Shown here in pieces: positions 25,078 through 37,301 of a stretch of 64,000 nucleotides of DNA (the first letter of the stretch is position 1; every line of letters begins with the position of its first letter). Both the position numbers and the translations under genes were made by a program. Below the pieces are notes generated by a model. The model did no database searches. It was not told the origin of the DNA and worked only from the letters and a program-made list of their open reading frames with translations. This stretch comes from Isoetes taiwanensis. Its lineage: Eukaryota > Streptophyta > Lycopodiopsida > Isoetales > Isoetaceae. The DNA lies in the NCBI GenBank assembly GCA_021234155.1, contig JAJEKV010000001.1, positions 37,992,826 through 38,056,825 of the forward strand, read 5' to 3'.

Positions 25078-25760
25078 TGTGCTGCCAATGGTGCTAATAG
25101 TGCTGCTACATTGTGGTGTGTGGCATATGTGGGGTAACAATAATAGCAAGTGAGGTGTGGTGTACCAATGTGGTGTGGTGTAGGTTATTGTGCCACCAAT
25201 AGTGGTGATAGTGCAGCCTATGCAGCGTGTTATATGGTGTGTACTGTGTTGTGTGGTGTGTGGTGTAGTGTAGGTTATTGTTCCGCCAATAGTAGTGTAT
25301 GTTGTGTGGTGTGTGCAGCGTGTTGTGTGGTGTGTACTATGTTGTGTGGTGTGTGATGTGGTGTAGGTTTTGTATCACTAATAGGATGATAGTGCAGTCT
25401 ATGTTGTGTGATATATGCAGAGTGTTTGTGTGGCGTGTATTATATTGTGTGGTGTGTGGTGCGATGCAGGTTATTGTGCCACCAATAGTGGTGAATGTCG
25501 TGTGGTGTGTGCAGCGTGTTGTGTGGTGTATACTATGTTGTATGGTGTGTGGTGTGGTGTAGTGTAGGTTTTGTGCTGCCAATAATGCTGATAGTGTAGC
25601 CTATGTTGTGTGGTATATGCAGCGTGTTGTGTGGTGTGTGGTGTGGTGTCGGTTATTGTGCCGCCAATAGTGGTGGTAGTGCAACCTATGTTGTGTGGTA
25701 TGTGCGGCGTGTTGTGTGGTGTGGTGTGTTGGGAGTACCTTGTGTTGTGTGGTGTGTGAT
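25078..25760. repeat. GT-rich minisatellite, ~93 bp period
   Basis: At least six imperfect units are marked by ggttattgtgccaccaatag-type words near 25181, 25271, 25364, 25466, 25563 and 25649, with gtgttgtgtggtgtgtg filler between them. Frames that are open across it are repeat artefacts. Confidence 0.75.
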
Positions 25761-25830
25761 TGTGGTCTTCCATCAGTATATGGCTTATTATATTAGGAGG
25801 CTGACATATATGGAGTGTTTTGTTTTGCAG

Positions 25831-27149
25831 ACTATGAATTGTGAACGAATAGTTGGCTACAACATCAGCTAGATTTCATAGATGCAAGCAACGATTGCAA
25901 GCAAACGAGGATAGAAAAACTGATATCAATAGAAAGATTGAGTTGATGGAGCATAAAGCATCAGAAATTAGAGCTGATTTGCACAGATGGCAGTCAGTCA
26001 TGATGGCAAATCCAAAAATAGCAGAGGGTGTTCGGGTTGTAAGTGAACTGAAGGATGAAGAGCTAAATGGTACAGTGTTATCTGGGCTGAGTCAATTGAA
26101 TAAAGAACGAGCAGAAACTGAAATTGAGCTAAGGGAATGTGAAGCCTTACTGCTAGAGCTGCAACCTTGAATGCAAAGATTTGAGATTTTCTCTGAACGT
26201 AGTGGCCATGACACTCCTTTAGATCATGCACTTCCAATGCTTCCTAAGGCGGAAGAAGAGGGTGATGAAGGTTGTCTATATTGTGGACGGTGTTTGGAAT
26301 GGGAGGGTAAATTGTTGCCAGTTGTGATAGCAGAATGCGATCACCAATATCACTTTCTATGTTTGTCACACCATTTGAGGTAAACATTATCACCTCTAAC
26401 GTCGTTTGCAGACTTTATTGATATTGGATTTGTTTTGCAGATACTCTAGAACCTGTTGTAGCTGCAGTTGTGTCCACATTATGTCTGAGGCATGGCTTTT
26501 GGTGTTCGAGTGGTACCACAAGAACCAATAAACACAAGTAAGTATCTTAACTAATGTTTACTGATGTTGTCACACGTCTACTGACTTAGTGTTTGTATAA
26601 TTGCAGAAATTTGAGACCAAGAATATCCAATAGTTATCTACCCCTCGATCAAATATGAGACTGCAAGATATCACCCGGGTGCACCTAGAATTCACCCATT
26701 GGATACTTCAAAGTCAATCCCAGCAGTTGACAGCGGCGAGAATCTAAAACGAAATTTGGATAGTGAATTGAATGCAGTTGTGTCAAGTAAGTACCAATGC
26801 CACATACATGATTTATTTTTTTGTATTTCTCTTTGTTCTTCCTCATCTCAATTATGTTAGAGACAAATGCTACTGCAAGCCATCATGAAGAGATTCCCAA
26901 TGCATCTTAGAAGGAGAAATTAATTCCCCTGAGACTCAATCTACACGGGATCCTGCAACAGACAAAAGTTTTGCTGCTAAACATGAGCCACAGACGGATG
27001 TAGGTGATGAAGTTGACAAAGAAACTCCGGATCCTGAACAACATGTAGTTTGCTCATCAAGTCCAATACCTCCTCAACCAAGAAATCCTTGTTCTAGATT
27101 TTAATGGAGTTTTGGACAAGTTTTATGACTTGAAAGAGAGCCGAAAGTC
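25831..27149 (+). pseudogene. FCP1-like phosphatase gene, 5' part (decayed)
   Basis: Visible segments in order: a coiled-coil exon (25853-26170: DRKTDINRKIELMEHKASEI and later LNKERAETEIELRECEALLL); in the same frame after a TGA at 26168, a cysteine/histidine-rich segment CLYCGRCLEWEGKLLPVVIA then ECDHQYHFLCLSHHLR, like a RING or PHD-type finger; after an intron, YSRTCCSCSCVHIMSEAW; a segment EYPIVIYPSIKYETARYHPG near 26620-26790; and LVLDFNGVLDKFYDL (27088-27132), which looks like motif I of a HAD-type FCP1/NLI-interacting phosphatase with DFNG in place of DxDxT. Several stops and frame changes show decay. It is interrupted at 27149 by a LINE and resumes at 34048. Confidence 0.6.
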
Positions 27150-27193
27150 GGCAAGTGAGAAGGAAAACGGCCCAGCGGGAGGGGAGATGAACG

Positions 27194-28276
27194 TTGAGCG
27201 CCCAAAACTCAGCGCCTGCTCCCAAGGAGGGAACCCCAATCCCGATGGATGAGGCTTTGTTCGAAGCTGTTCTCCAGGGATTGGGAATTACCCTTCCCCC
27301 CTTGGAATTGCAGGATTCTTTAGTTGTTTTAGAGGATCTGTTAACCATTGCAGTAGAATCTCAGTCTAGAATAGGATTCTGTAGGTTCGGGCTTAATTCT
27401 TTCTTTCTGTGCTTCATTTGCTTTGATAGATCCGGCTCTCTGAGAGTCACAGCCCATAATTCTCAACCGTACGTAGCACTGGGAAATAGATTTGAACGTA
27501 ATCTCTTCACTATGAGTGCGCCACTGGAGTTTGGCATCGAACCTATCTTTCACTGGGCGACATTCTTCGACCTCCAACCGTCCCAACATATCAGGGATCT
27601 TGATACAGTGGTTTGGAGGTATCTAGTTGCAAATTAACAGGTTTCGTGGGCCCCGAGCCAGATCTTGGGGTCCAGTTAGGGTAGGGTCAGATAGGCAAGT
27701 CTAGGATCAGTTTTTTTCTGTGTTTTCTGAGTACGGCCTGTCAAATCTTGGGCAAAATTCTCCTCGGGGGAAGGGGGGAGTTATCATTGGCAGTTACTTT
27801 CCTTTCTGGAGGGAAAGGTAATAGTCCGATCTTTCTTCTCGGAGTAGGCCGTTCTGCCGCTTCAGCTTTTGGGGAGAACACTCTGTATCCGGCAAGACCT
27901 CAGGCAGCATCTTTCAGTTATGAGGACCAAGGCGAGCACCTCCGGCCCACAATTTAGCAAGGAAGATGACGAATGGAACAACATCTTCTGGTTAGACAGC
28001 AAGAACGATAAGGCCTGGGGAATTCTGAAAGAATTGTTTATGGGAATGGAAATTATAAAGGATCAGCAGAAGGCAGCAGCCTTTTGTATGGGAGTGCATG
28101 AGGATGTTGGTATTCTGGCTTGCAAGGAAAAAATGGAGGTTATTAACAGAGACTATTCGAACGGGAGGGCCAACGATAGGGACTGGGTTTGGAACACTTT
28201 TGGTTACCTGCAAGAATTAGACAACACCCTTTACAAGCTTATCACAGTAAAACAGGGTCACACTAAAGAAGATTGA
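27194..28276 (+). pseudogene. LINE 5' region and broken start of ORF1
   Basis: Frames at 27194-27637 and 27869-28276 (SKEDDEWNNIFWLDSKNDKA, KLITVKQGHTKED) have protein-like composition but no domain I can name. They probably represent 5' UTR and the N-terminal part of ORF1 after frame loss. Confidence 0.4.
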
Positions 28277-28480
28277 TGCAGCCTCAAGAACAGCATCTTC
28301 AGGGCCTACATGGACGAAATGCTGGCAAAGGTTAAGAACCTAATTATTGATTGGGGACGGGATAAAGGGAAAGCTCTAATGCAAGCATCGGGCTCATTAG
28401 AAGGTGGGAAGAAGCGTAAGACCATGTGATCGAGAGGCATCGAGAAAATCTTGAGGCAAGGATTGGTCTGAGCGAACCCT

Positions 28481-29759
28481 TTGGAAGGGGTTTCTACATC
28501 CCTGGAAGTATATCAGATAAAGGGGAAGAAATCAGCAAAATGCAAAATCAAAGACTCAAACGGTTTCTTTAACCCAGAAGAATTAAATGATTGCGACTGT
28601 GGGGATTGTATGGAAGTCAAGCTCTCGACGCTGAATGTGCCAAAAACAAAGATTGGAGTTAACAAAATCAGCAACTCGATTCCGGTGGTCGGCAAAAATG
28701 ATAAAATAAAAGGTCCATCTCTTTACCCTTCATATAAAAATATTCTTATGAAAGAGGGCCTTTCTGCTCCTCAACCGACTAACTTAGAGAATCAGAATGC
28801 AGTCAGTAGCGATTTTATAGATTTATATGGCATTCCCGACTCCTCTGCTTCTGACATATTTACCAAGAATGCTATTTTAGTGCATTTCCCGCGGGTATGC
28901 CCAAATCAAGGGGAGGTCAAGAACTGGATAACCAAATCCCAGCACATTCCTATTCTGTCTATTCTCAAGCTGGATAAAAAGACCTATCAAATTGTTTGCA
29001 GAGATGAGGTCTGTGTTAAACAAATTTTAAGAAGAAAGCTGGACTTCATTAACAATGCTCCTTTTTATATTATGAATTGGTCCCCTTTCTTCATCCCTGG
29101 CTCGGAGAAGGAAATTCAAACGTCTACTTGGCTATCTTTCCCGAATCTCCCTCCGGCCTTTTGGACTCGGTCCCATCTGTATACTCTCTGTGAACCTTTA
29201 GGGGAGGTCCTCGAAATTAATATTCCCCAAACTAACTTCCCTACGGTTTGTATCGCCAAGAAAATAACTTCTGATTGGAAAAAAAAAGATAAAGATCAGA
29301 GTCAAGGCTGATGAGTTCATGGACCTCACCATTAATTACTCCAAATGGCCAATTCATGAACCTGCCTGTGACCCAGTGACTGCCCCGAAGCTTAAGCAGG
29401 TATGGGTCCCCAAGGTCAATGATAAAGATAACTCAGGGGTGGAAGGGAGCAAGGCGGAATCTGTTAAGAGCTTGGAGACCCAGATTACCACTAATCAGGG
29501 TAACATTGATGAACTTCTACCCAAGGTGGAAATTCACGAAGATATGGTGATCCTCATCAAGAATGTCAACCTGGCTGTCAGAGTTGACTCAGGCAAGTTT
29601 ATATTCTCTTTCCCTGATTTTTCTAACCCCGCTCAGAAAGAAGATGATAAGGCTTCACGGACGGGAAAATCGGGGATATTGGGAACACCCAGACTTCGAG
29701 AAGACAAGGTATGGACAATAGTGAAGCAGAGAGAAAAAAAGGAGGTAAGAAGAAGTTAA
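28481..29759 (+). pseudogene. LINE ORF1 (DUF4283-type RNA-binding)
   Basis: The first frame (28481-29311) contains QTSTWLSFPNLPPAFWTRSH and LYTLCEPLGEVLEINIPQTN, the pattern of the DUF4283 domain in plant L1 ORF1 proteins, thought to bind element RNA. The second (29319-29759) continues with a charged tail in another frame. No CCHC knuckle is clear. Confidence 0.65.
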
Positions 29760-29853
29760 GTTTTAGCCCTAGCAGATCTAGTCCAAGAAAATTGACCATC
29801 CAAGCGGGGGTTGGTTTGAGGGAAGTATAGGGTTTAATGGATAGAGACATTAA

Positions 29854-32800
29854 ATGTATTACACGGAATCTCGTGGTATTAACAATAACATTAAAAGGGA
29901 AAGATTGAAGGTTTGTCTATCATCTCTCAACCCTGACTTTCTGTTTATTCAGGAACATAAATTACATGACTCTGATCATGAAAAAACCATTAGTAAAACT
30001 CTTCCTCCTAATTATAGTTTTTGGTCTATTCCTGCTAATGATACCTCTGCAGGTATTGCTATTGCTTGGAAGAACTATTTAAATATTTCTGACACTTATA
30101 TGATCAACAGCAGGAATGGAAGGTGGCAGATACTCTTGTGTACCATTTATAGGATTAGACTAGCTTTGATAAATATCTATGCCTTTAACAATCCCACTGA
30201 GAGAGTGGAAGTTTGGACATGAGTTAAAAATAGTCTGGATAATATTGAGTATGATGAATGTATTCTGGGTGGAGATCTCAACATGGTTACCAATATTTTC
30301 ATGAGGAACAAGAATTTTAAACCTCTAAGCAGGAAGGAAAAGGAAGCTTGGCTGGAACTTACAAGTTGCCACAACTTAAATTTAGCCAGAACCAAGTCTG
30401 GAGCCTACAGTTGGACTGATAAGAGAATTGATCCCACTTTATGCCTTCATGATAGATATTATCTATCTGAAAATTTGTGGAACCACAGTAACAGGGTCAT
30501 TAATTTGGAAGGATACACTCTCTCGGATCACTATCCCCAGCAGTTATGCATCACGGCTACCAATCAGTATAAGAAAAAGAGGAAGACTTATTTCAAACTT
30601 AATACCAGTCTGCTGGATCATGATGAATTTATGGATAGATTACAAGAGGTCCTAGTTAGGTTTCCCAAGTCCACAGGCCAATCGGGATGGATGTTCTGGT
30701 GGATTCAAGTTGCCAAGGCAATCAAGAATTGGCTCAAGGAATGGGGGAAACAGGTACATCGTGATAAACTCTCCTCCTTGCAGAAATTAAGAGATAGCCT
30801 GCCCAATGCTCCTGAGGAGGAAAAAAATAACATCAGAGTGGAAATTGAGAAGGAAGAGATCAAGATTGCTGAAGGGTGGAGGCTCAAAGCAAAGATAAGA
30901 GAAATCAAGGATGATGAAAGATGCAGCTCTAAATACTTCTTTGTAAAAGCCAAGGGCAAAATTAAAAAGAACCACATCTTTGAGATAAGGGTGGGGGATG
31001 AAGACATCACAAATGAGGATCAGATTAAAATTGCTGCAGCTAACCACTTCAAGAATATCATGGGTACCAATCAAGATAGCACCCAGGAGAATATGAATAG
31101 ATTCATTAACCTCCAAGCAAAGGTTAATATGGAGGAGAATTCCAGCATTGAGAAGCCTTTCTCCAATGATGAGTTATTTCATATTGCAAAAGAAATGGAA
31201 AAGGGTAAAAGTCCAGGCCCTGATGGGCTCCCAGTGGAATTTTTTATCAAAACATGGCCTATTTTAGGGGACTGCTTCACTAATTTGGCTAATGAGTTCA
31301 GGATTGTAAAATGCTTGGATGCAAGAATCAACACGAGCTTTATCACGCTCATCCCTAAAACTGATATGCCCACCTCCTTCTCGGATTATAGGCCTATTTC
31401 TCTAACCAATGTGATTTATAAGATTATTTCAGGTACAATTGCCAGAAGGCTTAAGGGTGTGCTGGAGAGAATCATAAGTACTTCCCAAAGCTGCCTACTT
31501 AAAGGACAGATTCATCCTTGACAATGTTGTCCATGACTATGTTGGGTCCGAATTGGGCCAAGGATACCAAACAAGATCTTTGCTCTTATCAATTTGGATA
31601 TCACCAAAGCCCGACCGCGGTAAGTTGGGGCTTCTTATTTAAATGTTGCAGGGCATTAGGTTTCTCGGACGAGGTAATTCTCCTTTTCAAAGCTATACTT
31701 TCAAATTCGGATCTTTGTTCTAATTAATGGAGAATGTGGCCCCTTTTTCCCCCTGCAAAGAGGGGTAAAACAGGGATGCCCACTAGCTCCATTCCTATTC
31801 CTTATTATTATGGAGGCTCTTCATGGTAAGCTAGAAGAAGCAAAGAGATCTAATATGATCCAAGGCCTCACCCTCCCTGAGAATGGGGAGATGGATCAAC
31901 TTTTAAATGGACATTTTGCAGATGATACTTTCCTCCTAGTTTCGACGGACAATAGATCACTTATCAATACTCAAAGCATCTTGGAAGAATTTGGAGTAGC
32001 CTCGGGGTGCAAGATCAATCCTCTCAAATCTAAAGTGGTTGCCAGGGATCAGGTAAAGGGAGAGCAAACAGCTGCTCTCCTAGGGTGTAAGTATATCCTT
32101 CCTACTAATGCTTCCAAGATTTTAGGAATTCCCTTAGTCCTTAAAGGTAGTCCTGATGATATATGGTCTGAAATTTCAAAGGAAAGTGGACAGCCTAAAC
32201 TCCAAATATATTTCTAAGCAGGGCAGGGCCATAATTGCCAATTTTGTCATTTCTTCCTCTCATGTTTACCAGTCATCTGTCATTCTTGCTCCTAAGAAAG
32301 TAACCTCCAAACTTCAGAGCATTATTGGGAGATTCATATCCTGTGGGCAGAACAGAAGATGCTGGACTCCTGTGGCTATGGAGGAATGTTGTAAAGGCAG
32401 AGGTCTAGGGGGTCTAGGTGTCATAAACATAGAAAAGCAGGGGATTGCTCTTGCAGCTAAGTATCTGTACAAGGCAGCCTATGATCTGATCAAACACCCG
32501 GTTTCTATTATCATAAGGCACTACTTAAGCAGATGTCTTTCTTATGGGCGGAGGAAGCTAAATTTAGTGTTGCCTCATGCTATATTCTTTCCAATCAAAG
32601 TTCCAAACTCTATCCCTGGCATAATCAAGAAATGGATCAGAGCATGGAATCTAGTTAAAGGCATGTTTTCCTGGAAAGAGGGGTTATCCATGGATCAATC
32701 TATTTTTTGGAATCCGGCTCTCCTTACTAATAATGCCTCCTTATGTTTAGCATGCCATTTTCCGGAGCAGGCCAGAATTTGGGGGAGCAAAGGAATCCAT

Positions 32801-33478
32801 TTCATCAGAGATATGTATGATGACCAAGGTATCATCCCCTTTCATCTTTCGGCCCTGAAGGGGGAAGGGGAGGAAACGGTAATGCTGTATAATAATATAT
32901 GCACATCGCTCTCTCAGGGGACTTGGTCAAATGATGAGGATAACTGGAACTGTAATGGTATCACGGGTTTCAAGGTTAAGAATGCTTACAGATACCTGAT
33001 GAGAGACCAGAAGCTTTCCATTCATAGCAAGTGGCAGACAGATGAAGTGAGATGCATTAAGAATTTAAAATTCATGTGGTCGAGTCCTATCCCCCCAAAA
33101 GTGAAGTCTTTTATGTGGCAACTTTGGCATAGAGCTCTGGCCACCAATCATAAAAGATATAGGATTCATATGACAGATTCGGATGTCTGCCCCAGATGTA
33201 TCAGTCACAGGGAAGATGAAGAACACCTTTTTAAAGATTGTCTCTGGTCGGAATGGGTCCTTGAGCTTGCTTCTAATATCTTTGGATATAACCTTATCAT
33301 GGCTGACCCGCTGGAGTTCTTTCTGCCGAATAATCCTATCGATTGGAGGATCTATATCCTTCTCTGGCGTATCTGGAAGGGGAGGAACAATTTTATCTTT
33401 AACTGCAAGATAACTCACCCGGAGGCAATCATCAAACAAGTTCAATACGACATCAGATGGATTTCAGCCATTTTATAG
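29854..33478 (+). pseudogene. LINE ORF2 (endonuclease and reverse transcriptase)
   Basis: Domains in order: apurinic-type endonuclease (FLFIQEHKL, later GGDLNMV and LSDHYPQ), interrupted by a TGA at 30220; reverse transcriptase starting with EKGKSPGPDGLPVEFF, SFITLIPK and SDYRPISLTNVIYKIISG (30283-31521); a broken stretch at 31521-31810; then the catalytic FADDTFLL (31915-31938); and a C-terminal zf-RVT-like region FMWQLWHRAL ... CPRCISHREDEEHLF (32156-33478). At least one nonsense codon and several frameshifts. Confidence 0.9.
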
Positions 33479-34030
33479 ACTCAATTCTAATTTGTATTCT
33501 TCTCATATTTCAGGTATTATCTTCATCTTTGGTGCGCAAACTCAAATGGAAGAAGATTGATGCGGATACTAATCAGCAATGGATCAAAGTGTTCGCCCTT
33601 CCAATCTCTACAACCATGAGGAGCCATGCCTTTAATAGCTTCTTTGTTGTGATCGAGAATCCAAATGCTAGAAGAGATTTGCTTTGTGAGGCAAAAACAA
33701 GAAGGGGCGGCTCAACATGGCGAAAGCAGAATCCTGTATGTGCCCATTCTGTGTACTATCAGTCATGGTCAGAGGCAGAGGCAGCAAATCCAGGAAATCC
33801 AACCTCAGGTCTTACTTTTAGTGGACATCCATGTATGCAGACGATACAGAGTTCAGATAATATGCTCCAGGCTATTTTGAATATATTCCATAAACACATA
33901 CATTATAGGGTTAAACTTCCCTCTAAAAAGTTTCTTCTTTTTGTTACCTTAAACAGGGTTATACTTCCCTTCAAAAAGGATCTTTTGTTAACTTATACTT
34001 TATAATTAATATATAAACTCGCCTTCAATC
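33479..34030 (+). other. LINE 3' untranslated region
   Basis: Non-coding tail between the ORF2 stop and poly(A). The 182-codon frame overlapping its start has no recognisable motif. Confidence 0.6.
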
Positions 34031-34047
34031 AAAAAAAAAAAAAAAAA

Positions 34048-34620
34048 GAAAGAGAGCCGAAAGTCCTTCCAGAAATTGAACCTTCAAAAGGCAGTAGTTT
34101 CCAGGCCTAGATTACAGAAGTTCTTAGAATGGTGTTTTTCAAAATTTTAGATTGCATTATGGGCCAGCATGGCTAAGAGTAATGTCGACTTGTTGGTGGG
34201 AAAGTTGTTGCAGGAATATAAGGGCAGATTTCTTTTTATTTGGAATCAGGATGATTGCACCAACACAAAGTTAAAAGTGCCAATTTTCCTTAAGGATCTG
34301 TCCAAAGTGTACCAGAACTACTGGAAATACCAAGTGAAAAACATAATGTTGATAGATGACAGCAGATATAAGAGTTCTGCCAACCAGTCAAACACTATGA
34401 TATGTCCAAATAGTTTTTCTCTTGACAGATCAGATTCTAATTTCCTTTTGGAGCAACTCAAACCATGGTTGGAAGGACTTCTGGCTGCAGAAAGTGTGCC
34501 TGCTTATGTGAAGAAAAATCAAATGTAGAACATGTGGGATTTTGAAGAGTTGCGCAACTATATGAAAGTACTCGACAAGTATTTTCATAGATGAATTCTT
34601 GTAAAACTATTTGAAAGTGA
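34048..34620 (+). pseudogene. FCP1-like phosphatase gene, 3' part (decayed)
   Basis: Resumes after the LINE as ESRKSFQKLNLQKAVVSRPR, then FLEWCFSKF, a TAG at 34148-34150, and in the same frame IALWASMAKSNVDLL. The catalytic domain continues to 34528 with FIWNQDDCTNTK, FLKDLSKVY, IMLIDDSRYKSSANQSNTMI and LKPWLEGLLAAESVPAYV, typical of the FCP1/NLI-interacting HAD phosphatases of plants. LIDDS is the late acidic motif. After TAG the frame goes on with NMWDFEELRNYMKVLDKYF. The stop between KF and IALW means the copy was broken even without the LINE. Confidence 0.75.
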
Positions 34621-34709
34621 ATATAAGTAAAAAAAAAATTATGATATGTGTTGTACTTTTTCGATTTAAAATATTTGGATGGATTGTGAGCAAATGTTCT
34701 CGTGTGTGT

Positions 34710-35637
34710 TTAGAACTAGAGATGATGGAGCTTTGACAGTCCTTGCCTATCTAAAGCCACGTACACGTTTGGAAGTGTTGCTAAGTGGAACTGAAATTGT
34801 CATGATTAGCTCCACCAACATCAAAATTTTGGAAGCTGATATGCAGTGATTCAATGATGAATTGATCCTCCTTTTCTCAAGGTGATACTTTTATCTGATT
34901 TGTGATTATCAGCATTGTGGCATCATATGCATATGTTTGCAGATACATGAAATATTACTTGATGCTCCAAGGAATGAACCATCCCTTTCATTTTTTTGGC
35001 CCTTTTTTTTTCACTCGACATTGTCCAAGGACACAAATAGTTACAAAACAATAGGGAAACTAAGTGCCAGTACATGTTTGTTCCTGCTTGTGATGGACAT
35101 CACTGGACCTGTTTTTTATCGTAAGCCGTGCGTGTCTCCCACAGAGATATAAACCAAGAATATATCACTTTGATAGCATGGGCTTGCATGGCAGAAGCAG
35201 ATATATTGAGAGGTTAGTGCTTGATCATTGCACTTTGCTATTATCACATAATCACAACAAACTTTGAATGCAGGTTTCTAGAATTGTTTGGACACAATAA
35301 TTTCAGCTTTACAACCTCAGATGTCGTGAAATTTTCCAGAACGTCTCTTCAAACTGATGGTCATTCTTGTGGCCCTGTCGTATGTTCCTTTATGCACAAA
35401 CAATTTTGCGACTGCAGAAATTGCTCTTCACTTCTTTGCCACATTGGGAGAAGGATAGATTCAAACTCCATTCTATCACTTCTTGTTGCTTCGCCTTTTC
35501 AACAACAACTTTATAGTCATGTAATGACCAAAAATCCAAAATGTAAAGCCTTCAAGAACCTAGATGGCCACATGGTTTATGGTTCCGAAGCCGAGACTGG
35601 TCATTTTTATAGATATCTTGGTGCATCTTCCCTGTAA
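34710..35637 (+). pseudogene. Ulp1/C48-like cysteine protease gene (decayed)
   Basis: Four exon-like pieces carry the parts of a SUMO-protease-type fold in order: LEADMQ, TGA (34847), FNDELILLFSR; QYMFVPACDGHHWTCFL with the catalytic His (35068-35115); RYKPRIYHFDSMGLHGRSRY with the catalytic Asp (about 35140-35215); and after a good intron, SLQTDGHSCGPVVCSFMHKQ with the catalytic Cys (35275-35400). The second intron changes frame, and TGA breaks the first exon. It lies 90 bases downstream of the FCP1-like part in the same orientation, so it may be a separate gene or the tail of a composite gene. Ulp1 domains are also frequent cargo of plant DNA transposons. Confidence 0.65.
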
Positions 35638-35964
35638 TTTCTGCGATTTGGTGGCTAATCCTATAGATTAACAATTAGACGGTTTATTTAGGGGACCGTC
35701 ATATATCCTGTGGGATGCTGCCATGTGGTATGACATAAAAAATACTATTTATCTATCTATCTATCCATCCATCCATCCATCCATCCATCCATCCATCCAT
35801 CCATCCATCCCAAATGGTCTGAAAAAATTTGCTACTGCAAAAGCGCTCTTCAATTCTAATTGCCACATTAAGAGGAGGATAGAACCAAACTCCATTCCGT
35901 CAGAGTTCTTATTGCTTCGCATCTTCTCAGCGTATTCCAAGTGTAAACAACTAAAACTCGACCT
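35638..35964. repeat. Spacer with (CATC)n microsatellite
   Basis: Contains ctat repeats passing into a catc/atcc tetranucleotide run at about 35750-35811. No gene. Confidence 0.8.
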
Positions 35965-36840
35965 CACTACAAGAGGAAGGGGGTATTAGAGTCAGTTTTA
36001 GCGTCAGACCTTAGTTATAAACTTAGACATAAAAAAACAAAAAAAAAACCCCTTGAACTGACATTATGGCTGACGCTACAATTGACTCTATGTTCTGTCG
36101 TTTAAACGTCAGAATTAGCGTTAGACTTTAGAGTCTTTTTTTTTTTTTTTGGAGTCAAGGTGGGGTTTATATTCATACTAAAATCTTAAATACATATGGG
36201 GTATACCATAGATGGCATACATATAATAAAAATTGCACATTCTAATAATAGGAGTTGTGCTATCAGTCGGATCTAAGTCTGATCCATACAAAATACATCA
36301 AAATTCTTATGACCAAAATTCAAACTTTAGAGTCAGTTTTGCAGTAGACATAGAGTCACAATTAGAGTCAACCATAGTGTTAGAATTAGAGGCAACTCTA
36401 CCATCAGCATTAGAGTCAGCATTAGAGTCACAATAAAAGTCAACCATAGTGTTAGAATTAGAGGCAACTCTATCATCGGCATTAGAGTCACAATTAGAGT
36501 CAACCACAGTGTTAGAATTAGAGGCAACTCTACCATCAGCATTAGAGTCAGCATTCAAGTCAACTGTAGTGTTAGAATAGAGTCAACTTTACCATCACAA
36601 TTAGAATCAGCATTAGAGCCACAATTAGAGTCATTCATAGCATTAGAACTAGAGTCAACTATTTGACAGCCTTAGCATTGAATTGAGGATCAGAAATAGA
36701 GTCAGAATAGAGTTTCTGTAGCATTAGAATTAAAGTCAGCCAGTATGACACAATTAGAGTCAATTCTAACGTCAGAATAGAAGTCGATCTTTGAGTTAAT
36801 TATAATGTCATTCCATGCATCAGTCCATAAGACAACCCAT
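35965..36840. mobile_element. CACTA transposon end with subterminal repeats
   Basis: The sequence CACTACAAGAGGAAGGGGG starts at 35965, matching the 5'-CACTACAAGAA-type terminus of the CACTA (EnSpm) superfamily. The following 850 bases hold many copies of ttagagtca / tagcgtcag words and a degenerate tandem array of ttagaattagaggcaactct at 36350-36600, as expected for subterminal transposase-binding repeats. The matching inverted end (tcttgtagtg) was not found to the right in this window, so the element is incomplete or rearranged. Confidence 0.75.
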
Positions 36841-36966
36841 ACATCAATTCGCGAATCAATTGCCCTATTACCTTTTTTTTAGTCACACTAATTTATATTA
36901 AAGGGAGGGACATTTAAGTTGCAAATTTGTACCTTATGAACATTACATACATATTCTACAACTACT

Positions 36967-37243
36967 TTAATTATATTCTAGTATAGCTACAAAAAAACCA
37001 ATTGGATCAATGTTTAACGAGTCCAGACTCTTATCGATGCAATGAACACTAGAGGAAGAAATGCTAGCCCTTCGCTTTGAGGACTTGGGTAAGGATGGGG
37101 TCGACTGCAGTCTACTAGCAATTAGTTCTTGCATTGCCTTTCGATTTTCAACATCCATATTGGCAAGCATTTGCGCCATGTCCTCGGAGTTAGCGGTAGA
37201 GGTGGCCATTGGCCCTTTGCCCTTCTTGCATTTGCTTGCTCTC
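36967..37243 (-). pseudogene. CACTA-associated ORF, last exon
   Basis: Minus-strand frame preceded by a clear acceptor (ttttttctag). It encodes RASKCKKGKGPMATSTANSE, DMAQMLANMDVENRKAMQEL and a Ser-rich tail. The composition recalls the C terminus of the plant Ptta/En/Spm accessory transposase, and its place next to subterminal repeats fits, but resemblance is weak. Upstream exons were not found. Confidence 0.4.
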
Positions 37244-37301
37244 ACTAGAAAAAATCGTAGAATATTAGAATTTTAGAAATAATATAATTGAAATAGCATC
37301 A

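Larger units (their letters stand above)
27150..34047 (+). mobile_element. L1-type LINE, full-length-looking, 18 bp TSD
   Basis: A 6.9 kb non-LTR retrotransposon with an ORF1 region, an ORF2 region and a poly(A) tail of about 17 at 34031-34047. It is flanked by perfect 18 bp direct repeats gaaagagagccgaaagtc at 27132-27149 and 34048-34065, the target site duplication. It inserted in the sense direction into the FCP1-like coding sequence. Stops and frameshifts in both ORFs show it is no longer active. Confidence 0.9.

Noticed and set aside
25150-25872. Overlapping Cys/Val-rich and His/Thr-rich frames on both strands
   Set aside because: Produced by the GT-rich minisatellite; frames stay open because the repeat lacks stop words.
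26168-26170. Stops read through by RNA editing (U to C), as in fern and hornwort organelles
   Set aside because: These are nuclear genes and mobile elements with other frameshifts; decay is the simpler explanation.
33457-34005. 182-codon frame after LINE ORF2
   Set aside because: Lies in the LINE 3' UTR with no domain or similarity to LINE proteins.
35750-35811. Tetranucleotide array as a CRISPR-like or satellite structure
   Set aside because: Plain microsatellite without spacers.
36307-36558. Repetitive Asn/Ser/Asp protein on the minus strand
   Set aside because: It is the translation of CACTA subterminal repeats, not a gene.
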